A DNA stretch of 64,000 bases from Thalassia testudinum (lineage: Eukaryota > Streptophyta > Magnoliopsida > Alismatales > Hydrocharitaceae), in NCBI GenBank assembly GCA_037157565.1, contig JAZHRO010000063.1, forward strand, positions 93,558,001-93,622,000, written 5' to 3'. The notes beneath the pieces were generated by a model. The model saw only the letters and a list, made by a program, of their open reading frames with translations. It ran no database searches and was not told the DNA's origin. The position numbers and the translations under genes were made by a program. This document shows positions 12,510 through 24,413 of this stretch, in pieces. Every line of letters begins with the position of its first letter. The first letter of the stretch is position 1.

Positions 12510-12660
12510 AGGTCCCTAGCATTCGATGCTTCGAGATAGCACCGCCCATGGCAACCCCAGAACCCTGGCTTTCGACACTTTGGGATAGTGCCGCCCATGG
12601 AGTTCTGTAGCTAAATTCAAGCCCTGACAATCGACATTTCGAGATAATCCCGCCCATGGC
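12510..12660. repeat. Three diverged tandem units ending CGCCCATGG
   Basis: Units of about 50-60 bp end in (A/T)TCGA(Y)RCTTYGRGATAR.CCGCCCATGG-like sequence, with CGCCCATGG at 12543, 12592 and 12651. They are diverged from each other and lie wholly in the 3'-UTR. Confidence 0.75.
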
Positions 12661-13400
12661 ACCTAAACCAGCACAAGGTGCTTACGTGCCCCCAGTAAGA
12701 TATTTAAATATCTTAGGAGAAAGAACTGAGGAGATGGTATGCTATTGCGCATCTTCGAGGGAAATTTCCTACCTCTTCACGTTGGGAACTCATCCAAATC
12801 AACTTGTGTTGATAAGCCGCTCCTAATCTAGGTAGCTTTCTCAGAACGGAATTAACGCTTTTGCGTTATTTTGATAATTAAGCACACTGAACTAGACTGT
12901 GTGTGGATTAGGGTGCCTACGTTACCGAGTCCCACAAACCAGAGGTCAGTTAACGAGGTCGAATAATCCCTAAGCCTTAGACCTAATACTTAAGCTTCAC
13001 ATTTTCCTCAACCTCTTGAGGACAATCCAAATCTTAACAAATACTTGAATTTTTAAGCCTCAACATAGCCCAAGAGGCCTAAGATCAGCGTTCATACTAA
13101 TCTCTTTTATCCCTTAACACTTTTGTTTTTTATTTCTTTCTTTTGCTTTGGTCTAGAACTAAGTAGATTCCTTAATCTTTTACTAATGACTAACTCTTTT
13201 TATTTCAAATTGTTGCTCCTTTTTGACATTTCAAAATCACCTCCTCTCTTCCTCCTCAAGAATGATATGCATTCAATTCACTCAAAATTTCCTCCCTTCT
13301 CCATTTTTGTGTTATTTTTCATTTTTTTTTATTTTTTGGAATGTATTCCTTTTGTGGGAATCCTTTAGAATTGTGAATTTTTGTATGTTTGCACTTTAGC

Positions 13401-13415
13401 ACCCCCCATGCCTAA
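13401..13415 (-). other. Second, internal polypurine-like motif
   Basis: Minus strand CTTAGGCATGGGGGGT, followed (upstream on the minus strand) by AATGAGGACATTGCAAAA. It matches the motif at 51681-51695 of the Athila element, where it also lies just downstream of the ORF and 1.3-1.8 kb before the 3' LTR. Confidence 0.55.
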
Positions 13416-13843
13416 GTTTTGCAATGTCCTCATTGTAAATGGAGGGTATGAAATAGTTTTGGGTTCAGGAATTAGAACAGGATTATCAAGTGGGCGAATG
13501 CATCGAGATGACTGTTGTGGACAATTTCAAGCTCGGGTACGAGTACCAGAGGTGGGATCGGCTATTCTAAAACCAAACTCAAAGTGCAATAAACGTGAAG
13601 TACAAAAGGATAATCAAAAGGATCTCAGGTTTTTTGGACTGATGGGTTGCCTACCGTTAAGCACTAAATTCAATGCCTTTAGCTGAGCAGAAAATGGTAA
13701 TGGAGGAGTGGTCAAATCATATGAGTTTTGTAGAATAACCACCTTGATTAAAAGCTTGGTTGGTCCAACCAGGTGCTTGTTCAGATCAGCAGGCTCATGA
13801 TGCAGCCCAAACCCAATTAATCTGGCTGGTTGATAGATGTGGA

Positions 13844-15347
13844 TCAAGAAATGCGGTACCCACCAGATGCTGTGGAGCTCAAAAGGATGTGGAAGTGTAT
13901 AGCTAGGGTTTGGCTGAGTCGAATCAGCCTAATCAGAGTAGGGATCCTCAAATGAAAGAAATCAGTGGAGGTTGTAGGAACCCTACAAAAGTGATCAGAG
14001 AAGGATGGGGTGTGATTTGTAGTCTGATCAATGTCTGAAACCCAATTGAAATGTGGAGGAGAATCATGTGCAACTAGCTCATTGAGAGGAGAATTAGAGT
14101 AGAAATTGAGTCCGGTTGCGAGTCGAGGCTGAAAATGGGTTTTGGAAGGCTCTGTATATGTTGCAAAAGAGGTGTTTTCTTTCAAATCATCAACCTCAGT
14201 GTTAGAATCAAAAGATGGATCGTAGTTGCTGAGGTCGTAAATTGGCTTGGAGTTGTTAGGACACAACAGTTCTCCGAAATCAAGGTAAGATTTGAAATTG
14301 TCAAAGAACTTGCAAAAATCGTGTTCTGAATCTAATTTAGGATCAGAGGTTCCACCACAGAATAAATCAAAAGATGTAGACTCAGCAACCTGACTTGGAT
14401 CTAACCTAGTTCCAGATTCCAAGCTCAAAAAGGTGTCCCTATTTGGCATGGGCTCAAGTTCTTGGCTTGTAGGGAAGATCCAATCAAATCCCAACTCTTC
14501 CAACTTCTCGATTTCTATATCATAGATTGGCGTGACTTCCGAAAAATCAATCTATATCTCTAAGGAGTTTGGAGAGGTGTACTTATCAAATATGGGCCCT
14601 GAATCATAATCTAGATTCGAAATATGATTCGTTCCGCACGGAGCCTAATAATCATCCCAATACAACTCAAATCTAGATTCTAGGTTAAGGGATTGGGTTG
14701 GATCACTAGAATCTAGATTGGGCTCTACAGGGATGTCAGAATTGCTCTCGAGAGTCACCCTATCCGAGTAAGGGATGGAATTTACACCCTCGAGTGGTTC
14801 TGATTCAATCTTGGTATCACAGGTGTCTAGAATATTAGGGCATGGTAGGGTTGGCTCGTAATCATGATCACCTGTAATTGGATCCTCCCCATCCATTTCA
14901 AGATCAAGTATGTCAATTGCTATGAAATTTGAATTAGAATTCCTCTAGGGTGGGGGTCCATAACAAGCTTGATTATCAAACCCAGGATTTGGGAGATTGT
15001 GCTGGTTAATCCAAGATGTCGCAAGGGTGTACTGATGCCTATGATTGATAACACGTTTCAACATCTGCATTATCTTGTCTCTTCTTTCAAGGTCATCTCG
15101 GTGTATGTTCCATAGTGATGGCTTAAATCTGCACAAGATATACTCACCATTATGCCATCTCTCAATTTCCCAGTATTTTGGCATGAGAACATCCCAAGTT
15201 GCCCCATTTCCTAGTTGTGTCAAAATCAACTATACTTGTTTTGAAATGACTGTTGTTGTGTTTCACACATTAACCTGTATATCCTCAAACGAGTCCTCTA
15301 ACATGTCAGGTTACATTTTTGAATCAAATGGTGGGATCAAGATGTAG
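13844..15347 (-). pseudogene. Unrecognised acidic ORF of the 9.8 kb element, decayed
   Basis: Three open stretches (15229-14945, 14896-14645, 14503-13844) lie in one reading frame and are separated only by a few stop codons, so they look like one former ORF of roughly 460-500 codons. The N-terminal part reads LGNGATWDVLMPKYWEIERW and then a basic stretch with RDDLERRDKIMQMLKR; the rest is rich in Asp, Glu, Ser, Pro and Asn (for example DPKLDSEHDFCKFFDNF). I see no DTG or DSG protease, no YxDD, no CCHC knuckle, no HHCC-DDE integrase and no clear membrane segment. It occupies the place where gag-pol would be. I do not recognise the family; it could be captured host sequence, a highly diverged gag or a lineage-specific protein. 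Confidence 0.55.
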
Positions 15348-16491
15348 AATCAAAACTCAAGATTAGATTTGAAGTTGAGCAGATCTGAAAGAAATCCCTA
15401 AGATGATATGTGTATGTGCTCTAAATAGAAGGGATGAGGGACTGGATGTGAATTTTTTGACCCAATCAAGGCACCCAAAGATTTTTGGATGACTAAGGCA
15501 ATTTCGAGGTGGATGATACCTCTGAATCAGAAATTCTCACACCTGAAAATTACCTAGGCAACTAGAAAGGGAGAGCCCTGCAAAGACCCCTACACGGTAG
15601 AGCGTCCCCACGGGTTACAGGGTTTCCCCCACCCGACCTTCCTTGTCACTGAGGTTCCAAGTAGACAGGAATGTATGAACTTAAGTCCTTAAGTCTACCA
15701 ATTTTATGTCCTAATTTGTGCCTTGGGTTTTACTTGATTAGAAGTTAATTCAACTTGTGACCTAATTTGGAGGTTGGTTGGCCTACAATGTAGACCAACT
15801 TTACCTGACCTGCCCTAAAGATGGTAGAATGAGATCCAGGTCAAGACCTAGAAATCACCCTGATTTTACTGTCAGGTTATTAGGTCCAAGGATTTTAGAG
15901 TTCAAGTGAATTTAGAGCTTGATTTTAGGATTTTTCTGATTAAATCTCTTCAATCAAGGGCTTGGGTAGTACACAAATGCGAGAGGGTAACTTTTCTTTA
16001 ATTCAGGCAAAAATGTGTACTAGCACTTCAAAACCCTAATGCAAAAACCTTAATTGGCTCTATTTTGCATCCAATTTGATCTCAATATGTACACCTTGGA
16101 CTCAAACAAGAAGGTGAGTAGTCCAAGATGATCAGAAATTAAGCATGATCCTTAATAGGCATAGGGAATTTGGGGTAGGATCTCTCAACAGAATCACTTC
16201 AACTTTAATGAGATTTGAAAATTTTCGCAAATCAGGAAACTTACCTTTTTAATGACGATTACTATGAAAAATAAGGCAGGTGATTCCTAATTGATTGTTT
16301 CCTTTTTTTGTCTTCCCAATATTAGGAGGTTGATTAAGGAAGAATAGAGAAGTTACTTGCCCTGGAGTGGTTGATTTGCGTGGAAGATCTCCTCGTGAAG
16401 TGCCTCACAAAATCACAAGAAAGCAAACAGGGCAAGTTAGTGCTCAAATATAATCCAATAATATAGAGAATAGCAGTGAATTACGCGTTGC
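15348..16491 (-). other. Leader of the 9.8 kb element
   Basis: Non-coding DNA between the ORF and the primer site; all frames are short. Contains AGCGTCCCCACGGG (15601-15614) and other GC-richer patches but no motif I can assign. Confidence 0.5.
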
Positions 16492-16509
16492 TCCCTGGCA
16501 ATAGTGCCA
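16492..16509 (-). other. Primer binding site (tRNA-Asp type)
   Basis: Minus strand TGGCACTATTGCCAGGGA matches TGGCGCCGTTGCCGGGGA at 14 of 18 positions, all mismatches being transitions. Three bases separate it from the LTR end GAACA. Confidence 0.8.
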
Positions 16510-16512
16510 AAA

Positions 16513-19226
16513 TGTTCGTCCAGCGAAATCGAGGTTTTAGAAAGATGTGTTCATTGTAGTAATAAATCCTCAAAAATAGCTCAAACAACAGATAAAATTT
16601 ATAACTCGAATGAAAGTTGGGGGTCGTTCGTTGGGAGCAAATAGGAATTCACATACTAATCTCAATAATTAATGTAAATGAGCACAATATATTACTCAAA
16701 ATCTAATAGACAATGTAGCACATGAGCATAAGATTAGTTAAAAAGAAATCTACAGAAAATAATGATGATTTGGATCACCAATTATAAATCTAATACATAG
16801 AACAACTACTCAAATCAGTCAATATGAAGGAACATATGATCAGACATCTGATTTTGCAATCAGATGTCTTATTCTTCTTCTTCTTCTCTTGTGCGTGCCT
16901 CTTCTGCCTTGGCTATTCCTTCTTCTTTGCACAGGCCCTCTTCCTTCTTTCTTCCTTGGCTTCTCTTTTCTTCTCTTCTTCCTCTACGGTTGTCTTGCCT
17001 CTTTAGGTCTTCTCCTTGGCCTTTGTTCTTCATGCACAGAGGGAGGCAATCCCTCCAGCAGCTAAGTGTTTAGCCAAATCTCAAGAGATAAAAACCCACC
17101 CTACCCCCACTCTCTCTTTCCTTTCCTTCTCTCTCTGGGTTAAACTCTTTCCACCCTCCCACGGCCATACACAGCATCACATAATCGAGTAATCGGGCAT
17201 GTTCGCGTACGCGAGACCAGGCTCACCGGCAGTGGGTGGTGAGTGAGGTGTGAGGGCTTAGGCGGATCTGTGTAAGCAGGTGAGAGGGACCTCACCCCTG
17301 TGTTAGGAGACGGAAAGCACAGTGTAGAAATTCAACTTATGCGTGCACTCCTCTTCACTTGTTTCCGAGGTGGGCCTAAATGTACCACCATCTTCGTGCA
17401 AGCATCTGCAGGTGCAACTCCATCGAATTTTAGCGGCTGCTGAGGATATCTCCCCCAATTGGAGACCTGGGTGTGTGCCTGGTAGTGTTCCGCATCACCT
17501 GGAGGTGGCGCTTGGAGCTGCAGGTGCCGAAGAGGGCTTCAAGCTTCGCTTGATCTCATCGTTAATGGCACTAGGGACCTGAGTACCTAAAATCAAACAA
17601 ACAACCTTATGGCCACATTAAACCAACTCAAGAGAGTCGTGAGGTGATGGCGAATGTACTGGTGGTGGTTTTGTGGCATGAAGGTGAGTGAGGTGGGTGG
17701 ACAGTGACGGCGTCGGCCTCTGAAGGATGGGTAGTTCGGTGGATGGTTAGGGTGAGCAAACAGAGAGATAATGAGAGGATTTTTGTGCAAGAGGATGAGG
17801 CAAAGGTTATGAGGTGGTCGGCGAGGTGGATGGAGGGTTGCATCAATGGAGGCACCTCGCCAGAGGGATTGCTGGAGATGGAGAAGACAAAGGTGGTTGC
17901 GTGTGTTTGGTGGTCGAACTGAGAGATAGAGAGAGGGAAAAAGAAGTAGGGAAGTAGAGGAAGCTAAAGAACCTAGTTTAGGGATGAAAGGGGGAGAGAT
18001 TCCCACGCCAGTGTGATGGCCAGACGTGGGGAAGATGAACCTCCTTGAGAGAGACGACGACGAAGAAAGGGGTCTCAGGCGCCTCTGATGTGGTCATCGA
18101 GAGGCGGAGGAAGTTGAGGAGGAAGGAGATGCTCCCAATTTGGTCATTGGGAGGCCGTAGGACGACAAGGGAGGATGCTCGCCAGAGCTTGGTCGGAGGA
18201 GGCTGGAGGTAGGGTTAGGAAGAAATTTTTGACCTTGAACCTAGCTGAGAAGATGCGCAAGGCCACGGAGATCCTTTTATAGGGCTCTAGATGGAGTTCC
18301 ATGCTCAAAAATAAGCTTGGAAACCTTGAGCTCCTCATTAGCGTAGGATACCTATTCAATTAAATCATTCACACGAGGATTCTAGAGAGATTTAGGATCC
18401 CTAGATGGGCTCATTTGGAAGGTAATTATTTGACGAGTTTCCCTTTCAATTTTGAGAGGGATTCATCAAGAAATCACGGAGATCTTGCCAAATTAAGGTC
18501 GTCGGAGCTTTAGGATTAGGATTTCATGGCGGTAGGGACCTATTTGAAGGTGACAATAAAGTTGGGGACCTATTTGTAGAGCATTCAAAAGTTAGGGGCA
18601 TGTGTGTGGGATAAAAGAGTCTGACAGAACTAAATTGCAAACTAGGTCAAAATGATCTCAGATTGGGCCTAAATTTTTGTACAAACTTAATTTGGACCCA
18701 AAAAATCCAATGGTGAAGTTAGATTTAGGTTTTGACCAAGTTTGATTGGGTAATTTATGAAAGAACCCAAATTATGGCAAAAGTCTGCCCATGACTCTAT
18801 TTTGGGTCAAGACGGGTTCCAATAGTCAAAGTGAAGGTACCAAACCCTAAAGAATACTTTTATATGAATTTTAGAGGCTTTAGGTGAATTTTATCATGAC
18901 CAAAACCTCAGTTAATTAAGCAGGTCTATTTTTAAGATTTTGGAAGTCATTTAATTTCTGAAATGCACGAAAATCCATTTCTGTCTGTTCTAACCCACTT
19001 GTTAGAGTTTTAAAATCATTTGACCCTTAATTAACCCCTGGAGAAACCTGTAATTATTCTGCATTCATGATATGATGGTAAAATTACAGTTTTAACCCTA
19101 TTTTCTTCTATTTCTCTTAGAATGGATTTGCAGTGAATTAGGGCTCTCTGACGGTTATGTAGGAGCATTTATTCCTTGATTATGACTAAATAAAGCTAAT
19201 TATGGCTGATGATGACATTATCATCA
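16513..19226 (-). repeat. 5' LTR of the 9.8 kb element (2,714 bp)
   Basis: Counterpart of 9384-12072. TATA box at 18275-18281 (minus). It carries one inverted GACATCTGA...TCAGATGTC pair at about 16843-16870 that is not preserved in the 3' LTR, where the place reads GATCAGACGACATATTC (9710). Confidence 0.9.
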
Positions 19227-19246
19227 CATATCACATTCTTGTTATC

Positions 19247-19472
19247 ACCTATTCTTCAAGGACTACCATACACCAAGGAGACAAGCAAAGTAGGTGAAGG
19301 AGGAGCTCTCTAAGCAGGCTAGAGTGGTGAGTCTAAGTGACCTACCACCTAAAAGGAAAGATCCTAAGACTCCACTCATCTCTTGCTTCTTGCAAGACTC
19401 TCCATTTTATCAGGCCCTTCTAGATCTAGGTTTCTCTATCAACCTAACTCCCTAATCTAACGTGAACCTAAG
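19247..19472 (+). pseudogene. Athila-type protease fragment (A1)
   Basis: A plus-strand frame reads DLPPKRKDPKTPLISC, then FYQALLDLGFSINLTP, the aspartic protease region of Athila elements in which DLG replaces the usual DTG/DSG. The large Athila element carries the related LLDLG-SINLTP at about 55540-55580. The fragment is probably the continuation of the gag at 4766-5935, now separated by 13.3 kb of later insertions. It stops in a TAA/TAG-rich stretch and is cut by the family B LTR at about 19473. Confidence 0.7.
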
Positions 19473-21054
19473 TGCGCAAAAATGTGTTCATTGTATTAAA
19501 AATCACATAGATGCTTTTACAAATTAATTCGTATCGAACTCTCAAGTTCAGAAATAGAAGTTTATAACTTGTAACTTGGAGTCTAAGTCATCTCACATGG
19601 AAGCAGTCAGATTACTACACTTTCCTAAGTCCTAATATTTTGTTTGTATTTTTGATAAGGAATATGCAAACTAACTAACATAGAGCGAAGTTGCAAAACT
19701 AGAAACGAAGATGAATATGTAACTAGAAATAAAGCAATACTTGAAGGCAAGTAGAAACAAGATATATTTCAACTAGAACATTTCTTGAAATGTAAAGTCA
19801 ATCTTACAAGTAGAGGAAAGCCTAACACTAGAACTAGATGATTACAATTAGAAGTAGAAATAACTAGAACTGGAAGTCTATTAGAAAATAATTAGAACAA
19901 GTAATCTAAATCTAAAACTAGTCGGTGGCCTCGAAGGCGATGCCTCGGCGACGGTAAATAAGCAGATGCGAAGGTGCACTCAGAGAAGCACTAAGGGGGT
20001 GTGCACTTTGAGGAAGAAGAGAGTCTAGTGGAATTTTTGGAAGTCTCAAAAATGATCACGGGGCAATTAGGGATTTTTATAGATATCAAGAAGGTTTGTG
20101 ATTGGTGGATATAATGTACCTTGGATCAATGTGTTGGACAACTAGGATGTAGCCTAGAAAAGATGAAAGGCTAGGATTTAAGTAGGGTAGGCATGTGGCT
20201 TGGATAGGGCTAGGGTTGGTTTGGGTTTTTATCAAAGGGTGGAGTTGTAATGGTGTGTTGGATAGAGGGTGGAGATTGGCTATAGAGGCCACCCATGTTA
20301 GGTTTTATCTAAAGGGCATGGATAGCTAGATGGTGTTTTTAGGAAAGGATAGAGTTAGGGTTTTGGAGGGAGGTTCTAGGCCTTAGGATTATGTTTCAAT
20401 GATGTGGATTTAGGGAGGTATGCTGGTCGACCATAAGGGACTAAGATAGACTACGTGTAGTACGCCATGTGTAGATTTCTTAGAGGCTAAGGAGGCTAGG
20501 TGGTAGTTAGAAGAGAGTTACGTAGAGAAGATAGGTTATTGGTTGACTTAGGGTTTTTAGTATGTGAAGGATTAAACCTAAGTTGGTCGACCATATGGTA
20601 TAGAAATCAAGGTTCATGGTCGGCCACTAAGGTGGCCAATTGGACTAGGTTAGCTAGGTCCTAAGTATGGAAAATTAGGCTACTAAATAAGCTAGGGTTT
20701 GGAGTCAATTGGGCTAGGAATTGGGTTTAGGAATTGACTCAGCCACATACCATAAATGACCTCAAATCTAAATCCTCCCTCTACCAAGCTTCAGTCAGTC
20801 TCATATCTGGCACCTGCACACATATAAATAAGGACATCAAGGTACCATATATAGACAAGGGAAATATTGCATAAAAACCCAAAAATATGTACTATTTACA
20901 TAACACTATTAAATGGCTAATCTAACCTATACAAATGCAACAGAATGTTATTAAATGACTAATCTAACCTATACAAATGCAGTATGACCTAATTTTACCC
21001 TCAAACTAATAATAACTAGGCATAAATTATGTCAATCAATATGGAATTATCACA
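19473..21054 (-). mobile_element. Gypsy LTR family B, 3' LTR, minus strand
   Basis: Matches 37487-39090 (shared ACACATATAAATAAG.ACATCAAGG, CACTATTTACA, TGACTAATCTAACCT, AATGCAGTATGACCTAA). It is followed at 21055 by the polypurine-linked motif, so it is the 3' LTR of a minus-strand element. TATA TATAAAAA on the minus strand at 20074-20081. U3 holds TGGTCGACCA palindromes at 20424-20433 and 20584-20593 and a variant at about 20617. A 24-28 bp segment around GACTAATCTAACCTATACAAATGCA occurs twice (about 20917 and 20957). Confidence 0.75.
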
Positions 21055-22140
21055 TCCCCATGCCTATCTTTTACTAGTCCTCGAGAAAAACACTAAGCAA
21101 AAATCATGCAGGAAAATAGTATTTACAAGGGCAACCGAATTGCAAGTTTGAACTAAGTCGAAATAAAACATCAAACTCAAATTTTCACCAAAACAAAGGA
21201 ACTGTGCACAAAACCTTAATGTTAGAGACTCAATAATTTTGGAGTACTGATCAAATACAGACTGCTTAAGTCAAATTAAAGACTCCATTAGCCTAGGGCT
21301 TGGGTCTCAAGAGGAATGTTTTATTGCCCTATCAACCCACCCAAGGTTTAAATTGAACTCGAATTTTAAGCTTTTGTGCGTGCAAAAAGAAATTGACTCC
21401 TCAATTAGGCAACCTTATTGAATTCTAAGTTTTCAACTAGACTAAGACCGCCTCTTTGCTCTATTGACCTAAGTCTTCAAATTTTCCTTACTAAGGACCG
21501 GTAGCTTTCTCCCTACCCTTTTTTATCCTGGGATCAAGTCGAAGGTATATTAACTCAAGCTAGCAATGTTAGGATGCAAAGCATGTATAATAGCAGGCTT
21601 TTATCGTTGTAGTGAATCACACCTGAAGATCATTTGAAATTTTATTACGAAACCCGAATGTGTTTTAATTAAGTGTAGGGAGTCTTGGTCAATCTACGAG
21701 GCAAAGTTGAGGCTAGGTTTTTGTGGAGTTTACTTGGTGAATTTTATTGTCTTTTTGGGGTTTAGGCTTTTATCATTTTTTGGGTCTTTTTTTTTTATGG
21801 CGAAACACAAGCAGGAATTTACACAAATGAAACTAACCTAATCTTCTTTTTTTTGGTTTTTGATTGAGTGCAGGAATTACTAACTACTATTGTTTTGTCA
21901 TCTCTTTTTTTGTCTTTTTTTTAGTGATTACGGGAAAATGCAACTATGCTAATTACAACTAAGGCACTTTTTTTTCATTTTTTGTTTGGCGAGTTTTGTT
22001 GGCTTTTAATCAACAAAAGAAGCATGGCATTTACTTTTGTCTTTTTAATGAAGAAAAGAAGAGGCAAAGAACTAGATAACTTAGAACATAGATTGCTTCA
22101 CAAAAGTATTTACAACACACTTCTTACAACTTTCTACTAA
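21055..22140 (-). other. Polypurine tract and 3'-UTR of the family B element
   Basis: Minus strand AGGCATGGGGATG adjoins the LTR at 21055. The rest is non-coding, T-rich on the plus strand (21770-21980 has several T runs). Nothing coding recognised; the rest of this element is not found. Confidence 0.6.
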
Positions 22141-24413
22141 GCATAAAAAGAGAAACCTAACTATTACAACTCTTGTAGCTCAAGGCTACTTATAGAAAAC
22201 ACTTTAGGAACATTTACAAGTTCTTTAAGTATCAAAGTTGGGGATGGCGGTGATGACAAGTTTAATTTGATGGTGTCCTTAATGCATATTGGCATGAAGG
22301 TGTGGAAGTGGAAATGGAGATGAAGTGAAGGTGGTGGTAGTGGTGATGATAGAAGTGATTACCACTACGTAGTAAGTCATGGAGTTAGATTTGGTGAGTG
22401 TGGTAAAGGGTGTGTAGGTGCCTAGAAGTTAATGGTTCGATGGTACAAGTGACTATGTGGTCATTGGTTCTACAGGATGTGGTGATGACTAGTGCGATGG
22501 TTAAGGTGAGGGTTATGTGGGTAATGTAGTTAGGTGTCTCAATGAATTGCTCAATAACTATATTTTCGGTAGAATCTACTAGAGGGGGTTCTTGAAATGG
22601 TGCAAATACAGCCATGGGTTAGGTCTACTAAAAGTGAGCTAGTCATACACTTAAGCACCTAAGGGCATGGTATTGGTGGTATTGAGATAAGGTTGGATTC
22701 CTAAGTGGCTAGGCTAGTGTTTGTGATTTTTGGTCATGGGTTATGGTGATGTGCTGTGGGTTAGGAAAAGAATAAGGTGTTAGGTTGATGGTGGTCCTAG
22801 TGTGGTAAGTAATGCTGTTGGCTTAGGTTGGGTTTGTGATGGTGTGTGTGTGTGTATGTAGAAGTAGAGTGGGAAAACTAATGATGGCTATTAGGTATGG
22901 TGCACAACTAGGTGGTGATTTAGCTAGTGAAGTAGGTGGTGGTGAGAGTGACGAGTGAAGTGGGGGACGACCACAAAGGTGGACAAGTGGTGGTGGTCGT
23001 GAGTGGTGATGTGAAATGGAGGTGAATGTGGACGGTGGTGGTCGTGAGAAGTGGAGTGGTGGTGATGGAGTATTGAGTGGAGATGGTGGTGGTGGTGGTG
23101 ATGGTGGCATGTGGAGTATGTCTGAGTGAGTAAAAATAACAAAGTAGAAAGCAAGAATATAGACAAGGATTAAAGAGAGCACAAAAATAAAGACAGCACA
23201 ATCAAAAGAAAATGTTACTTCACTAGAAAAAGAGAAGGAAATAGAAATTGCATAGAATGAAAAGCTATCTAAGTGCTAGGAAATTAAAGTAATATAAACA
23301 AAATAAAAAAAGAGAACGGGATAGAGGAGAAGGTGCCCTCCCAATGAGAAGCTACTATAGCCTATTGGGAGGGGAAGAGATCCCAAGAATGGCCCTACTC
23401 TTTTGCACCTTGGAAAGCCAATGACTAATGGGGGCTACCTTAGTAGCCGTTGGCCATGGAAGGAGGAGGAGCACTTGGAGTAGAGAGTAGGGTGGATGGA
23501 GAGGAGGGAATGGATGACGGGGGGCGGTGATGCCTATGGGAGTATGTGCTTTTATAGATGTGGTGGTGTTGTGGTGTGCTTAAGGAGTTATGTAGGGTCT
23601 AGGCTAAGGGTACATCCTAAGGGTTTATAATGTTCGAGTGTGTGTGTACAACTTAAGGTGAGGGTGTGGTCAAGGCAGTCAAATGGGGAGTGGATAAGGG
23701 ATAGTTGGAATGGAGCTTAAGGTTGGCTTAAGTGAGTAAGGTGTAATGGGGTTTAGCTTAGGTCATTAGCTAGGTGGGTGATTAGTGAAGTGGGCTTGTT
23801 GTAGGTATGTTGGGCCTAGAGAATAAATAGTTAAAATAATAGTGAAATAGGTGCACCTAGGCCTACATTTTTATTAGGTTTTACTGAATTAATTGATGGG
23901 AGTATGTGTATGTGCTAGGTGTATAATTGTGCAATTTGTGCACATGTATGTAGATGCATGCATGGTGGTGTGTGTACATGTATTTGCATTTAAATGTAGG
24001 TGCACAATTGGTGCATGGTTAATTTGTGACTTGGACGTGCATGCATGCATGGCATGCATAGTTTGGTAGAGCTCTGCATGTGCTTGTCAAGGTGGAACCA
24101 TGCTTGTCTCCTCCCTATTTATGTTTGTCTATTTTTGCATGGCTCTCTCTCTTTGTATGCGGGAAGGTTGGAGCTGGTCTTCTGAATATCTCCTCTCATT
24201 TCTCATTTTAGTGCGACTCCAATTCCTCCCTTCTATCCTGATCCATAAAAAAATGATAACATTACTAGCAATCTCATAAAGCTAAGAAAATTAGGCTAAG
24301 AATTTACTAGGATGCAATTGTATTCTATGCATGAAATGCATGCTATATTTACTGTATAAGCTAGAAATTTAGCCTAATTTAGTCATTTTAGAGCCCATGA
24401 TTGCTACGAAATC
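22141..24413 (-). mobile_element. Gypsy LTR family C, 3' LTR, minus strand
   Basis: High-coordinate end (minus strand start) TGATTTCGTAGCAATCATGGGC abuts the polypurine motif at 24414. TATAAAA on the minus strand at 23549-23555. The minus strand encodes only low-complexity His/Thr/Pro frames from GTGG repeats (22900-23110). The left limit is uncertain, and no second copy exists in the window. Confidence 0.6.
22900..23110. repeat. GGTGGT-rich low-complexity block
   Basis: Dense GGTGGT/GGTGAT trinucleotide-like repeats give His-, Thr- or Pro-rich frames in all three minus frames. Being equally open in three frames argues for simple repeat rather than a gene. Confidence 0.8.

Larger units (their letters stand above)
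12086..13843 (-). other. 3'-UTR of the 9.8 kb element
   Basis: No ORF of note. It holds three related units ending CGCCCATGG (see 12510-12660), a pyrimidine-rich tract (13120-13340) and a second polypurine-like motif at 13401-13415. The arrangement (ORF, internal polypurine motif, long UTR, terminal polypurine tract) parallels that of the Athila element at 49911-51920. Confidence 0.6.
9384..19226 (-). mobile_element. Non-autonomous gypsy element with 2.7 kb LTRs (LARD type)
   Basis: Complete structure on the minus strand: 5' LTR 16513-19226, tRNA-Asp-like primer site 16492-16509, internal region of 4.4 kb, polypurine tract at 12073-12085, 3' LTR 9384-12072. LTRs read TGATG...GAACA on the minus strand. 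The flanks CCTAT (9379-9383) and CATAT (19227-19231) are a 4/5 match and may be the TSD. No gag, protease, RT, RNase H or integrase motif is visible; the only coding signal is a decayed acidic ORF at 13844-15347. By structure it is a large retrotransposon derivative that would need enzymes in trans, plausibly from an Athila-like partner with the same primer type. Confidence 0.85.

Noticed and set aside
22823..23201. Three overlapping minus-strand ORFs rich in His, Thr and Pro
   Set aside because: All come from one GGTGGT-rich low-complexity block that is open in three frames at once; no start context or domain.
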